The notes beneath the pieces were generated by a model that saw only the letters and a program-made list of their open reading frames with translations, was not told the origin of the DNA and did not search any database. A program made the position numbers and the translations under genes. A stretch of DNA of 8,044 nucleotides from NCBI GenBank assembly GCA_958352855.1, contig CATWQE010000100.1:1-8044 (forward strand), in the 5' to 3' direction. Position 1 is the stretch's first letter. The number at the start of each line of letters is the position of its first letter. Shown here one piece after another: positions 1-5,795 of this stretch. The stretch is from an uncultured Bacillota bacterium (GTDB lineage: Bacteria; Bacillota; Clostridia; Lachnospirales; Lachnospiraceae).

Positions 1-589
1 CCAGCTCTTTATGATGCTTCAACACATATAGATATTCCCGCATCCGTTTGTAAATAGTACGATTTCGTCTCTCCACAGCAAAATGAGATTCTATCAGATC
101 TCCATCCTGAAGCACATTATCCGAAACCAAAATACCGCCGGTTTTGAGAAGGCGCATAATTTCAGGCAAAAAATGAATATACTGCCCCTTTGCCGCGTCC
201 ATAAAAATAAAATCAAATGGTTCCTCCAGGGTTTTCAAAATCTCCTGGGCATCTCCCGGCAACAGGGTAATCTGTTTCTCTCTCCCTGCTTTTTTAAAAT
301 TTTCCATGGCTATAGGAATCCGTTTTTCATAATTTTCTATGGTCACAATTTCACAGGATGCGGGATTATAGGTACACATTAAAAGTGTGGAAAATCCCAC
401 CGCAGTGCCTACCTCTAAAATCCTTGCCGGAGCTTTTATCTGAAGCAGAACTTTCAAAAAACTCTGCATCTCTCTTCTGATGATTGGCACATGGTTTTTC
501 AGCGCCTCCTGCTCCAGTTCATTGAGAAAGGGTGTATTTCCTTTGTCCAGAGAGTTGATATAGGTGACCATTCTTTCATCTACGATCAC
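1..589 (-). CDS. trmR: SAM-dependent O-methyltransferase, TrmR (YrrM) family, probable tRNA 5-hydroxyuridine-34 methyltransferase; 3' end outside window
   Basis: My translation gives 196 residues before the left edge; the family is usually a little over 210, so only the C-terminus is missing. The fold is that of class I cation-dependent O-methyltransferases (COMT-like). The SAM-binding motif I (ILEVGTAVGFST) lies at about residues 57-68, an acidic ribose-binding position (TIENYEKR) near 83-90, and the metal ligands are D131 (in FMDAAKG) and D157-N158 (in VSDNV). In B. subtilis the orthologue YrrM/TrmR methylates ho5U34 of tRNA to mo5U34, and it likewise follows an mltG-type gene. The start is GTG at 589: a GGAGGAG sits 7 nt upstream and the GTG overlaps the TGA of the preceding gene (GTGA). 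An in-frame ATG at 571 has no comparable ribosome binding site. The family call is secure. The tRNA substrate is inferred from family and gene order, and a small-molecule methyltransferase remains possible. Confidence 0.85.
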   Translation of the reverse strand, partial: MIVDERMVTYINSLDKGNTPFLNELEQEALKNHVPIIRREMQSFLKVLLQIKAPARILEVGTAVGFSTLLMCTYNPASCEIVTIENYEKRIPIAMENFKKAGREKQITLLPGDAQEILKTLEEPFDFIFMDAAKGQYIHFLPEIMRLLKTGGILVSDNVLQDGDLIESHFAVERRNRTIYKRMREYLYVLKHHKEL

Positions 590-1095
590 TGCTGTTCTCC
601 TCCCTCACCCTGACCTTCTTTCTGTTCAGTAGAACCTTCTTTTGCACCATCGGTAAGGTCTGAGCTGCCTTCCCTGGTCTCTCCTGCCTGGTTTGTCTGA
701 TCCGGCTGTCCCTCTGTGTTTTCTCTTGCCAAAACTGCCATCATTTCTTCTACATTCATACTGGTATTTAGAATATAAGTTCCTGCCTGAAGTTTTCCCT
801 TATAATCAGACAGCTTTTCCTGTATTGCAAAGATTTTTGCATCTTCAATTAATCCCTTATTTTTCAGGGTTTTTCCAATTTGATAAACAGAATCGCCACT
901 TTCTACAACTACAGTAATATCTCTGCCATCCTCTTCACTGGCCATGGGTACCTGATTAAAAATTGCATACCCAAAATCAAAAGCAGATTTACCAATGTAA
1001 ACCACAGCAATAATTACGCATACATAAAGGCCAAACCGCAGGAATCCTCCTGCTACAATGGATGACTTTTTCTGTTTTCTGACTTGTTTTCCCAT
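586..1095 (-). CDS. Membrane-anchored MltG/YceG-like protein lacking the catalytic domain
   Basis: This 169-residue protein has a basic N-terminus (residues 1-10), one membrane segment at about 16-36, and an extracellular region at 61-124 (VESGDSVYQIGKTLKNKGLI ending in an AGTYxL motif) that resembles the LysM-like subdomain preceding the catalytic part of MltG. MltG is the inner-membrane lytic transglycosylase that cleaves nascent glycan strands and is normally about 340 residues or more. Here the sequence ends in a Glu/Gly/Gln/Thr-rich low-complexity tail (125-169), and the catalytic YceG domain is absent, so glycan cleavage is unlikely. The start at 1095 is chosen because GAAGGAG lies 6 nt upstream; the longer form starting at 1110 has no ribosome binding site and abuts the ylbF stop. 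Its position before trmR matches yrrL (mltG) in B. subtilis, which supports descent from an mltG gene. A role in cell-wall assembly is inference only. Confidence 0.75.
   Translation of the reverse strand: MGKQVRKQKKSSIVAGGFLRFGLYVCVIIAVVYIGKSAFDFGYAIFNQVPMASEEDGRDITVVVESGDSVYQIGKTLKNKGLIEDAKIFAIQEKLSDYKGKLQAGTYILNTSMNVEEMMAVLARENTEGQPDQTNQAGETREGSSDLTDGAKEGSTEQKEGQGEGGEQQ
597..603 (-). promoter_or_regulatory. Ribosome binding site of trmR embedded in the 3' end of the mltG-like gene
   Basis: GGAGGAG lies 7 nt before the GTG at 589. The same bases encode the last Gly/Glu residues of the upstream protein, and the GTG overlaps its TGA by the GTGA arrangement, so translation of the two genes is probably coupled. 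Confidence 0.8.
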
Positions 1096-1110
1096 GTTGT
1101 TCTCCTTCAT

Positions 1111-1452
1111 CTATGACAAGTCTGGTATATCCAGCTTGATTCCTCTGTGTATAGCGGTAGTAATTCCCTGGAGCTGTCTGCACAAAGCCAGCTCTGCTTC
1201 CAAAAACTGATTCACCTCATAAATTTTGCACAGTTCCTCTGTACTGCGTTCCAAATCATCGATAGCATCATACAACCGGCTGCCTTCCTCCTGATTCTGA
1301 ACCCTGTAATTTAAGGAACGAAGCTCATCCACTTTTTCTTTCAGACCGGGAACCTCATTGACTGCTTCTAAAGCTGCACAGTATTGCTTATAAACGCTGC
1401 CATTCTTAATTGCTGAAACCAGCATTTCTGTACAAGTGTCAATAAAACTCAT
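1111..1452 (-). CDS. ylbF: YlbF/YmcA family protein (Com_YlbF domain)
   Basis: A 113-residue, largely helical soluble protein with no signal peptide or membrane segment. The pattern (N-terminal helix with a short L/I-x-x-S/Y region, then long charged helices through residues 30-95 with EVNQFLEAELALCRQLQGI near 78-96) fits the Com_YlbF family. In B. subtilis, YlbF, YmcA and YaaT form the Y-complex, which steers RNase Y cleavage of certain mRNAs and is needed for competence, sporulation and biofilm formation. A GTGGAGG ribosome binding site precedes the ATG by 8 nt. The gene starts 20 nt after the rnjA stop, so co-transcription is very likely and places a putative RNA-decay factor next to an RNA-decay nuclease. 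Which family member this is (YlbF or YmcA type) cannot be settled by eye, so the symbol is family-level. Confidence 0.75.
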   Translation of the reverse strand: MSFIDTCTEMLVSAIKNGSVYKQYCAALEAVNEVPGLKEKVDELRSLNYRVQNQEEGSRLYDAIDDLERSTEELCKIYEVNQFLEAELALCRQLQGITTAIHRGIKLDIPDLS

Positions 1453-1472
1453 GTGTGTGCCTCCACTGCTTC

Positions 1473-3140
1473 TTATGCTTCCATAATAATCGGCAGAATC
1501 ATCGGATTTCTCTTAGTACGTTTCCACAAAAATTCACCCAGGGAATCCTTAATAATATTTTTGATTTTTCCCCAGTCTGTAATATGCTTATCCAGACAGA
1601 TGTCAATGGCATCCTCTACTACAATTCTTGCCTCATCCATCAAGTCCTCGGATTCTCTTACATATACAAAACCTCTGGATACGATATCCGGTCCTGCCAG
1701 AAGTCTGCTGCTGTATTTTTCCAATGTGAGAACCACAATCATAATTCCATCTTCTGCCAGATGCTGACGGTCTCTCAAAACAATATTTCCTACATCGCCT
1801 ACTCCAAGTCCGTCTACCAGTATAGCTCCTGTACGGACTTTCTGACTTACCACTGCCGGTTCCTCTTCGTTAAGTTCCAGCACATCCCCGGAAGAAAGAA
1901 TGAAAATATTTTCTTTGGGAATGCCAAGCTCTGCTGCAATTCCTGCCTGAGCCTTCAAATGTCTGTATTCCCCATGGATTGGCACCGCATACTTGGGTTT
2001 TACCAGGGAATAAATCAGCTTAATTTCTTCCTGGCAGGCATGTCCTGATACATGGGCGTCCTGGAAAATAACATCTGCACCCTTGCGGCTCAGTTCATTG
2101 ATAACCTTGGATACCGCTTTTTCATTTCCCGGAATGGGGTTGGAGCTGAAAATAATGGTATCATTTGGTTTAATCGTCACTTTTTTATGAATATTAGCTG
2201 CCATTCTGGACAAAGCCGCCATGGATTCTCCCTGGCTTCCTGTGGTAATCAGCACCACCTTATCGTCGGGATAATTTTTAATCTGGTCAATCTCCACCAG
2301 AGTCTTGTCCGGAATCTGCAGATAGCCAAGCTCTGCTGCAGTACCGATAACATTCACCATGCTGCGTCCTTCTACTGCTACTTTTCTTCCATATTTATAG
2401 GCAGAATTAATAATCTGCTGCACGCGGTCCACATTGGATGCAAAGGTTGCAATAATAATTCTTGTATTTTTATGTTCCGCAAAAATATTATCAAAGGTCT
2501 TACCTACTGTACGTTCAGACATGGTAAAGCCTTTTCTCTCTGCATTGGTACTGTCACACATTAATGCCAGAACACCTTTTTTTCCGATTTCTGCAAAACG
2601 CTGTAAGTCAATGGCATCTCCAAATACCGGTGTATAATCCACTTTAAAGTCACCGGTATGAATAACTGTTCCTGCCGGTGAGTAAATAGCCAGAGCAGAA
2701 GCATCCTGAATACTGTGATTGGTTTTAATAAATTCAATACGGAAGCATCCAAGATTAATGGACTGTCCATGCTTAATGACTTTCCGTTTGGTATTTCTCA
2801 GTAAATTATGTTCTTTTAATTTATTATCAATTAATCCTATAGTCAGCTTTGTTGCATAAATAGGTACGTTGATTTCTCTTAACACATAGGGAAGCGCCCC
2901 GATATGGTCTTCATGTCCATGGGTAATGACAAATCCTTTTACCTTACTGATGTTTTCTTTCAAATAGCTTACGTCAGGGATAACCAGGTCAATTCCCAGC
3001 ATATCGTCCTCCGGGAATGAAAGGCCACAGTCTACCACTACGATACTGTCTTCATACTCAAAGGCAGTGATGTTCATTCCAATCTGTTCCAGTCCGCCCA
3101 ATGGAATGATTTTTAATTTTCCGTTATTATGCTTTTTCAA
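1473..3140 (-). CDS. rnjA: Ribonuclease J (metallo-beta-lactamase/beta-CASP exo- and endoribonuclease)
   Basis: RNase J degrades and matures RNA 5'-to-3' in the cytoplasm and can also cut internally; in Firmicutes it is a central part of mRNA turnover and rRNA processing. The 555-residue product matches the length of B. subtilis RNase J1. The zinc-binding motif THGHEDH lies at 73-79 (H74, H76, D78, H79), followed by H142 (KTNHS), D164 (HTGDFK) and H389 (PIHGEYRHL). The beta-CASP insert runs through about 210-375 and includes the SGHA phosphate-binding loop at 365-368. A C-terminal dimerisation domain follows from about 450. The start is TTG at 3140: GGAGG lies 7 nt upstream and this choice aligns the catalytic residues with J1 numbering. 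An in-frame ATG at 3188 has only a weak upstream purine run. It could equally be called RNase J2-like; only one copy is visible here and the full metal-binding set argues for an active enzyme. Confidence 0.96.
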   Translation of the reverse strand: MKKHNNGKLKIIPLGGLEQIGMNITAFEYEDSIVVVDCGLSFPEDDMLGIDLVIPDVSYLKENISKVKGFVITHGHEDHIGALPYVLREINVPIYATKLTIGLIDNKLKEHNLLRNTKRKVIKHGQSINLGCFRIEFIKTNHSIQDASALAIYSPAGTVIHTGDFKVDYTPVFGDAIDLQRFAEIGKKGVLALMCDSTNAERKGFTMSERTVGKTFDNIFAEHKNTRIIIATFASNVDRVQQIINSAYKYGRKVAVEGRSMVNVIGTAAELGYLQIPDKTLVEIDQIKNYPDDKVVLITTGSQGESMAALSRMAANIHKKVTIKPNDTIIFSSNPIPGNEKAVSKVINELSRKGADVIFQDAHVSGHACQEEIKLIYSLVKPKYAVPIHGEYRHLKAQAGIAAELGIPKENIFILSSGDVLELNEEEPAVVSQKVRTGAILVDGLGVGDVGNIVLRDRQHLAEDGIMIVVLTLEKYSSRLLAGPDIVSRGFVYVRESEDLMDEARIVVEDAIDICLDKHITDWGKIKNIIKDSLGEFLWKRTKRNPMILPIIMEA

Positions 3141-3147
3141 TGTTTTT

Positions 3148-3152
3148 CCTCC
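3148..3152 (-). promoter_or_regulatory. GGAGG ribosome binding site that fixes the TTG start of rnjA
   Basis: A perfect GGAGG on the minus strand lies 7 nt before TTG at 3140. The nearest in-frame ATG (3188) is upstream of this site and lacks a comparable one, so the non-AUG start is favoured. Confidence 0.85.
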
Positions 3153-3195
3153 AAATTCCGTTCCGATTCCATTTTTTGCTGATCGCATGATTTTC

Positions 3196-3462
3196 TTACT
3201 GGAAATCAATATCCTCCAGCATTGCTTCGAAGACCTTGTAAACCGCGTCATACTCTGTATCATCCTCAACAAAGACATAACATCCTTCTTCGTCCCCGTC
3301 TTTTGAGATGTCTTTTAAAATATACGCTGCGCTTCCGTTCTCTTCGTCATTTTCTTCCGGATCAATTACCAAAAGGTAATTCACTCCTCCTACTCTTGTC
3401 TGTTCTAAAATCCCAAACTCTAATTCTGTTCCGTCTTCTCCATCAAAAATTACTGTTTCCAT
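3196..3462 (-). CDS. DUF1292 family small acidic protein (YrzB-like)
   Basis: An 88-residue, strongly acidic soluble protein. It has the family pattern: an N-terminal beta-rich part (ETVIFDGEDGTELEFGILEQ), a central YLLVIDPEE strand at about 29-37, an AAYILKDI strand near 45-52, and a C-terminal helix (YDAVYKVFEAMLED) at about 71-84. DUF1292 proteins have no established biochemical role, but they are repeatedly found after ireB and ruvX in Firmicutes, as here (yrzB in B. subtilis). The ATG at 3462 is preceded by AAAGGA with about 7 nt spacing and gives the usual family length; in-frame upstream Met codons would add a basic stretch not typical of the family. The gene is separated from ruvX by 75 nt containing a hairpin and from rnjA by 55 nt, consistent with one operon. 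Confidence 0.9.
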   Translation of the reverse strand: METVIFDGEDGTELEFGILEQTRVGGVNYLLVIDPEENDEENGSAAYILKDISKDGDEEGCYVFVEDDTEYDAVYKVFEAMLEDIDFQ

Positions 3463-3501
3463 GTCATCGTCCTTTCTTTTCTTTTTTTCAGGCATACACA
3501 T

Positions 3502-3555
3502 AACCCGGAGACACGCTGGCTGTCGGTATGACAGCAATCAAAGTGTACCCGGGTT
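3502..3555 (-). repeat. Nested inverted repeat (RNA hairpin) spanning the ruvX stop codon
   Basis: Three colinear pairs of complementary arms can stack into one imperfect stem-loop in the minus-strand transcript. The outer arms are 3549-3555 with 3502-3508 (AACCCGG/CCGGGTT, 7 bp). The middle arms are 3543-3546 with 3511-3514 (ACAC/GTGT, 4 bp). The inner arms are 3530-3535 with 3519-3524 (GCTGTC/GACAGC, 6 bp, 5-nt loop). Small internal loops separate them. No U-tract follows, so it is not an intrinsic terminator. It may be a processing or stabilising element between ruvX and the DUF1292 gene. The pairing is seen directly; the role is unknown. Confidence 0.55.
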
Positions 3556-3972
3556 CGCTTTTGCATCTAAATAGCCCTGCAGAATAAAAACAGCAGCTAT
3601 CATATCCACATATTTCCCTCTGTTCTCTCTGCGTACACCACTTTCCATTAATGTACGGTTGGCTTCCACAGTGGTCAGCCGTTCATCCCACATGACAACA
3701 GGCAATCCTAGTCTTCGTTCTAAGGTTTCTTTTAGCTGCAGCGATTTCTCGGCCCGTTCTCCAATGGTATTATTCATATTTTTCGGAAATCCCAGTACAA
3801 GTTCTTCTACTTCATATTGTTTCACTAATTCTTCAATTCTACGCAAAGATTTTCTCAGCTTATTCTCTTCTTCTCTTCTGATGATTTCCACACCCTGGGC
3901 CGTAAGTCCCAAGGGATCGCTTACTGCCACCCCTATGGTCTTAGAACCGTAATCCAGTCCCATGATTCTCAT
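3538..3972 (-). CDS. ruvX: Putative Holliday junction resolvase / pre-16S rRNA nuclease, YqgF/RuvX family
   Basis: A 144-residue RNase H-fold protein of typical family length. The N-terminal LDYGSKTIGVAVSD (residues 6-19) carries catalytic D7, WDERLTTVEA (95-104) carries E97, and the VDMIAAVFILQGYL segment (122-135) carries D123. GFPKNMNN at 61-68 is the conserved loop. E. coli YqgF processes the 5' end of 16S rRNA, and family members have also been reported as Holliday-junction nucleases, so the exact substrate is not determined here. The cytoplasmic product is encoded 3 nt after ireB, with an AGGGG ribosome binding site 7 nt before the ATG that overlaps the ireB 3' end, implying translational coupling. 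The ireB-ruvX-DUF1292 order is conserved in Firmicutes (yrzL-yrrK-yrzB in B. subtilis). Confidence 0.95.
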   Translation of the reverse strand: MRIMGLDYGSKTIGVAVSDPLGLTAQGVEIIRREEENKLRKSLRRIEELVKQYEVEELVLGFPKNMNNTIGERAEKSLQLKETLERRLGLPVVMWDERLTTVEANRTLMESGVRRENRGKYVDMIAAVFILQGYLDAKANPGTL

Positions 3973-3975
3973 GCG

Positions 3976-4245
3976 TCAGCCCCTCTTCCAGGATTCATTT
4001 TTAATATATTCCTTCAGAAGCTCTTCTACCAGCTCATCCCGTTCCACTTTCATAATTGTACTTCTGGCACCTTTATGGCTGGTAATATAGGTAGGGTCTC
4101 CGGACATAATATATCCCACAATCTGATTCACCGGATTGTATCCTTTCTCTGCCATTGCGTTATATACCAGATCCAGAACCTCTTTCACACGTACTGCCGG
4201 GTCTGTCTTTACATTAAAATATTGTGTACTTTCTAAATTTGCCAT
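3976..4245 (-). CDS. ireB: IreB family regulatory phosphoprotein (UPF0297)
   Basis: An 89-residue soluble protein with the family signature GYNPVNQIVGYIMSGDPTYI followed by TSHKGAR (about 35-61) and a charged C-terminal helix. In Enterococcus faecalis, IreB is a dimeric negative regulator of cephalosporin resistance, phosphorylated on N-terminal threonines by the PASTA-domain kinase IreK and dephosphorylated by IreP. Here T7 in the ESTQYF segment is a candidate phosphosite; kinase and phosphatase genes are not in this window. The start at 4245 gives the usual family length and has an AAGGG about 10 nt upstream. A longer form from 4269 would add eight residues and has no recognisable ribosome binding site. 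It is the first gene of the putative seven-gene operon, downstream of the promoter candidate at 4294-4322. Confidence 0.93.
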   Translation of the reverse strand: MANLESTQYFNVKTDPAVRVKEVLDLVYNAMAEKGYNPVNQIVGYIMSGDPTYITSHKGARSTIMKVERDELVEELLKEYIKNESWKRG

Positions 4246-4293
4246 ACTATTCACGCCCTTATCTCTCATTTCTACTACTGCAACTATACATCT

Positions 4294-4322
4294 ATTCTAA
4301 TATATCTTCTTTAGAAATTCAA
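4294..4322 (-). promoter_or_regulatory. Predicted sigma-A-type promoter of the ireB-ruvX-rnjA operon
   Basis: On the minus strand, TTGAAT (4322-4317) and TAGAAT (4299-4294) are separated by exactly 17 nt. Each hexamer is close to consensus, 4/6 for -35 and 5/6 for -10. Transcription would begin near 4287, about 40 nt before the ireB ATG. The -35 box lies just past the mtaB stop (4326), and no terminator separates mtaB from ireB, so readthrough from mtaB could add to expression. Confidence 0.6.
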
Positions 4323-4325
4323 CCA

Positions 4326-5630
4326 TTATATTGTGCAAATAAAGGTGTCTTCTTCCAGAAAATCGCAAATCTTACCTGTTTTTATCTGATTTTCCAGGTT
4401 TTCCTCTGATAGAACCGCTACTTTTAAATATTCTCTGGTGTAACCGGTCCAATAAATTTTATCTTGAATCTGATTTTTTTCCTCAAACAGAATTTCTACC
4501 TCTTTTCCAAGAAACTGTTCCATATACTTTTTCTTGTGAACCTTTCCCAGTTCCAGAAGCACATGACTGCGCTGTGTTTTCACTGCTTCTGGAATCTGCC
4601 CTTCCATACGGTCTGCTCTGGTTCCCTGTCTTCTGGAATATTTGAAAATATGGGTTTCATAAAAATCAGCCTGTTCAATCATGTCCCTGGACTGCTGAAA
4701 TTCCTCTTCGCTTTCCTGAGGGAAGCCTACAATTACATCCGTAGTCAAAGCCGGATGGTCAAAATATTTCCGAAGCAGCTCACAGCCTTTTAAATATTCC
4801 TCTGCTGTATAATGTCGGTTCATCCTCTTTAAGGTTTCGTCACATCCGCTTTGTAAGGACAAATGGAAGTGTGGACAGATTTTCGGCATACTTCCTATGG
4901 CCTGTGCAAATTCTTCCGTAATAATTCTTGGTTCCAGAGAACCAAGACGGATTCGCTTTACACCGGGAATTTCATGAACAGCCTGAATCAGCCCCAGAAG
5001 GCTGTCATGGCAGTCTGTTCCATAAGAGCTTAAATGGATGCCAGTGAGAACAAATTCCTGGTATCCGTTCTCTGTAAGACGTTTTACCTCTTCCAGAACC
5101 TCTTCTTTTTTTCTGCTTCGCACTCTTCCCCGCACATAGGGAATAATGCAGTAGCTGCAGAACTGATTACATCCATCCTGTACTTTTAAGTAAGCCCTTG
5201 TGTGTTCTCCTGTGCTGGATAATTGGAGAGATTCATATTCTACCGGTTTCTCCAGATCCAGAACATCTTTTTCCTGTCCCTGTTCCTTTTTATAATGTTC
5301 CAGTACAAAAAGCAAATCCTGTTTCCGGTTATTTCCCAGTACAATGTCAATAGCATCATCAATTTTTCCCATATCTTTCTGCGCCTGTACATAACATCCT
5401 GCTGCAATGACAATGGCGTCAGGATTCATTTTTCTGGCTTTGTGAAGCATTTGTCTGGATTTGCGGTCTGCGATATTAGTTACTGTACAGGTGTTGATAA
5501 TATATACATCTGCTCCCGGAGCAAACGGAACAATCTCATAACCGGCTTCTGCCAGCATTTGTTCCATTGCCTCCATTTCATAAGCATTTACTTTGCATCC
5601 TAAATTATGCAGGGCAACTGTTTTTTTCAT
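4326..5630 (-). CDS. mtaB: tRNA (N6-L-threonylcarbamoyladenosine(37)-C2)-methylthiotransferase MtaB
   Basis: A radical-SAM enzyme that converts t6A37 to ms2t6A37 in ANN-decoding tRNAs, in the cytoplasm. The 434-residue product has the three-domain methylthiotransferase layout. The N-terminal MTTase domain carries cluster cysteines C12 (LGCKVN), C48 (NTCTVT) and C79 (AGCYVQ). The radical-SAM core carries C154, C158 and C161 (CNQFCSYCIIPYVRGR). The LTGIHLSSYG segment is typical of the MtaB branch, as opposed to MiaB or RimO. A TRAM-like C-terminal region for RNA binding covers about 370-434. Both cluster sites are complete, so the enzyme should be active. The ATG at 5630 has AGGA 8 nt upstream. 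It diverges from the HPr-like gene across a 165-nt region and is followed 80 nt later by ireB. Confidence 0.95.
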   Translation of the reverse strand: MKKTVALHNLGCKVNAYEMEAMEQMLAEAGYEIVPFAPGADVYIINTCTVTNIADRKSRQMLHKARKMNPDAIVIAAGCYVQAQKDMGKIDDAIDIVLGNNRKQDLLFVLEHYKKEQGQEKDVLDLEKPVEYESLQLSSTGEHTRAYLKVQDGCNQFCSYCIIPYVRGRVRSRKKEEVLEEVKRLTENGYQEFVLTGIHLSSYGTDCHDSLLGLIQAVHEIPGVKRIRLGSLEPRIITEEFAQAIGSMPKICPHFHLSLQSGCDETLKRMNRHYTAEEYLKGCELLRKYFDHPALTTDVIVGFPQESEEEFQQSRDMIEQADFYETHIFKYSRRQGTRADRMEGQIPEAVKTQRSHVLLELGKVHKKKYMEQFLGKEVEILFEEKNQIQDKIYWTGYTREYLKVAVLSEENLENQIKTGKICDFLEEDTFICTI

Positions 5631-5715
5631 ACTTTTTATCCTATTCTATTTAAACCTTTAGCGTTTTCACCAACTGTTTCCAAAGACACTTCTTTTTATT
5701 TCTCCCTTTTTGATA

Positions 5716-5744
5716 TTGACTTTTCTTACCATAAACGGTAACAT
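5716..5744 (+). promoter_or_regulatory. Predicted sigma-A-type promoter of the HPr-like gene, with overlapping cre-like and inverted-repeat sequence
   Basis: TTGACT (5716-5721) and TAACAT (5739-5744) are 17 nt apart, giving a start near 5751 and a leader of about 45 nt. The spacer and -10 contain an inverted repeat, TTACC/GGTAA (5726-5730 and 5737-5741). The 14-mer at 5730-5743 matches the CcpA operator (cre) consensus TGWAANCGNTNWCA at every position except the first two. The promoter is fairly convincing; the operator is a candidate only. On the opposite strand, TTTACA (5756-5751) and TATGGT (5733-5728), also 17 nt apart, could serve mtaB and would overlap this promoter. Confidence 0.55.
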
Positions 5745-5795
5745 TATCCTTGTAAAAAGCAAATATAAAATCTGATGTTAGGGAGGATTTTTTTC

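Noticed and set aside
83..382. A plus-strand open frame of 99 codons at the left edge.
   Set aside because: The minus strand here encodes the SAM-binding core of the TrmR-family methyltransferase with intact motifs, so the plus-strand frame is a shadow.
586..1110. The short mltG-like gene as a frameshifted pseudogene.
   Set aside because: No catalytic-domain sequence follows in any frame before trmR, whose coding begins at the overlapping stop. The gene looks intact and translationally coupled.
1455..2048. A long plus-strand open frame antisense to the 3' part of rnjA.
   Set aside because: It lies wholly within the rnjA coding region, shows no recognisable domain, and has Cys/His/Phe/Asn-rich composition typical of antisense translation.
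2052..2564. A second plus-strand open frame antisense to the middle of rnjA.
   Set aside because: Same reasons: antisense to the conserved RNase J core, no family resemblance, no plausible promoter of its own.
3141..3278. A longer rnjA with an ATG start at 3278 or 3188.
   Set aside because: The extension from 3278 overlaps the DUF1292 gene and is not RNase J-like. The 3188 ATG has only a weak ribosome binding site, while TTG at 3140 has GGAGG and gives the expected length and residue numbering.
5631..5795. A riboswitch or T-box leader in the mtaB/HPr-like divergent region.
   Set aside because: The leaders would be about 45 and 90 nt, with no terminator-like hairpin or recognisable conserved riboswitch core on either strand.
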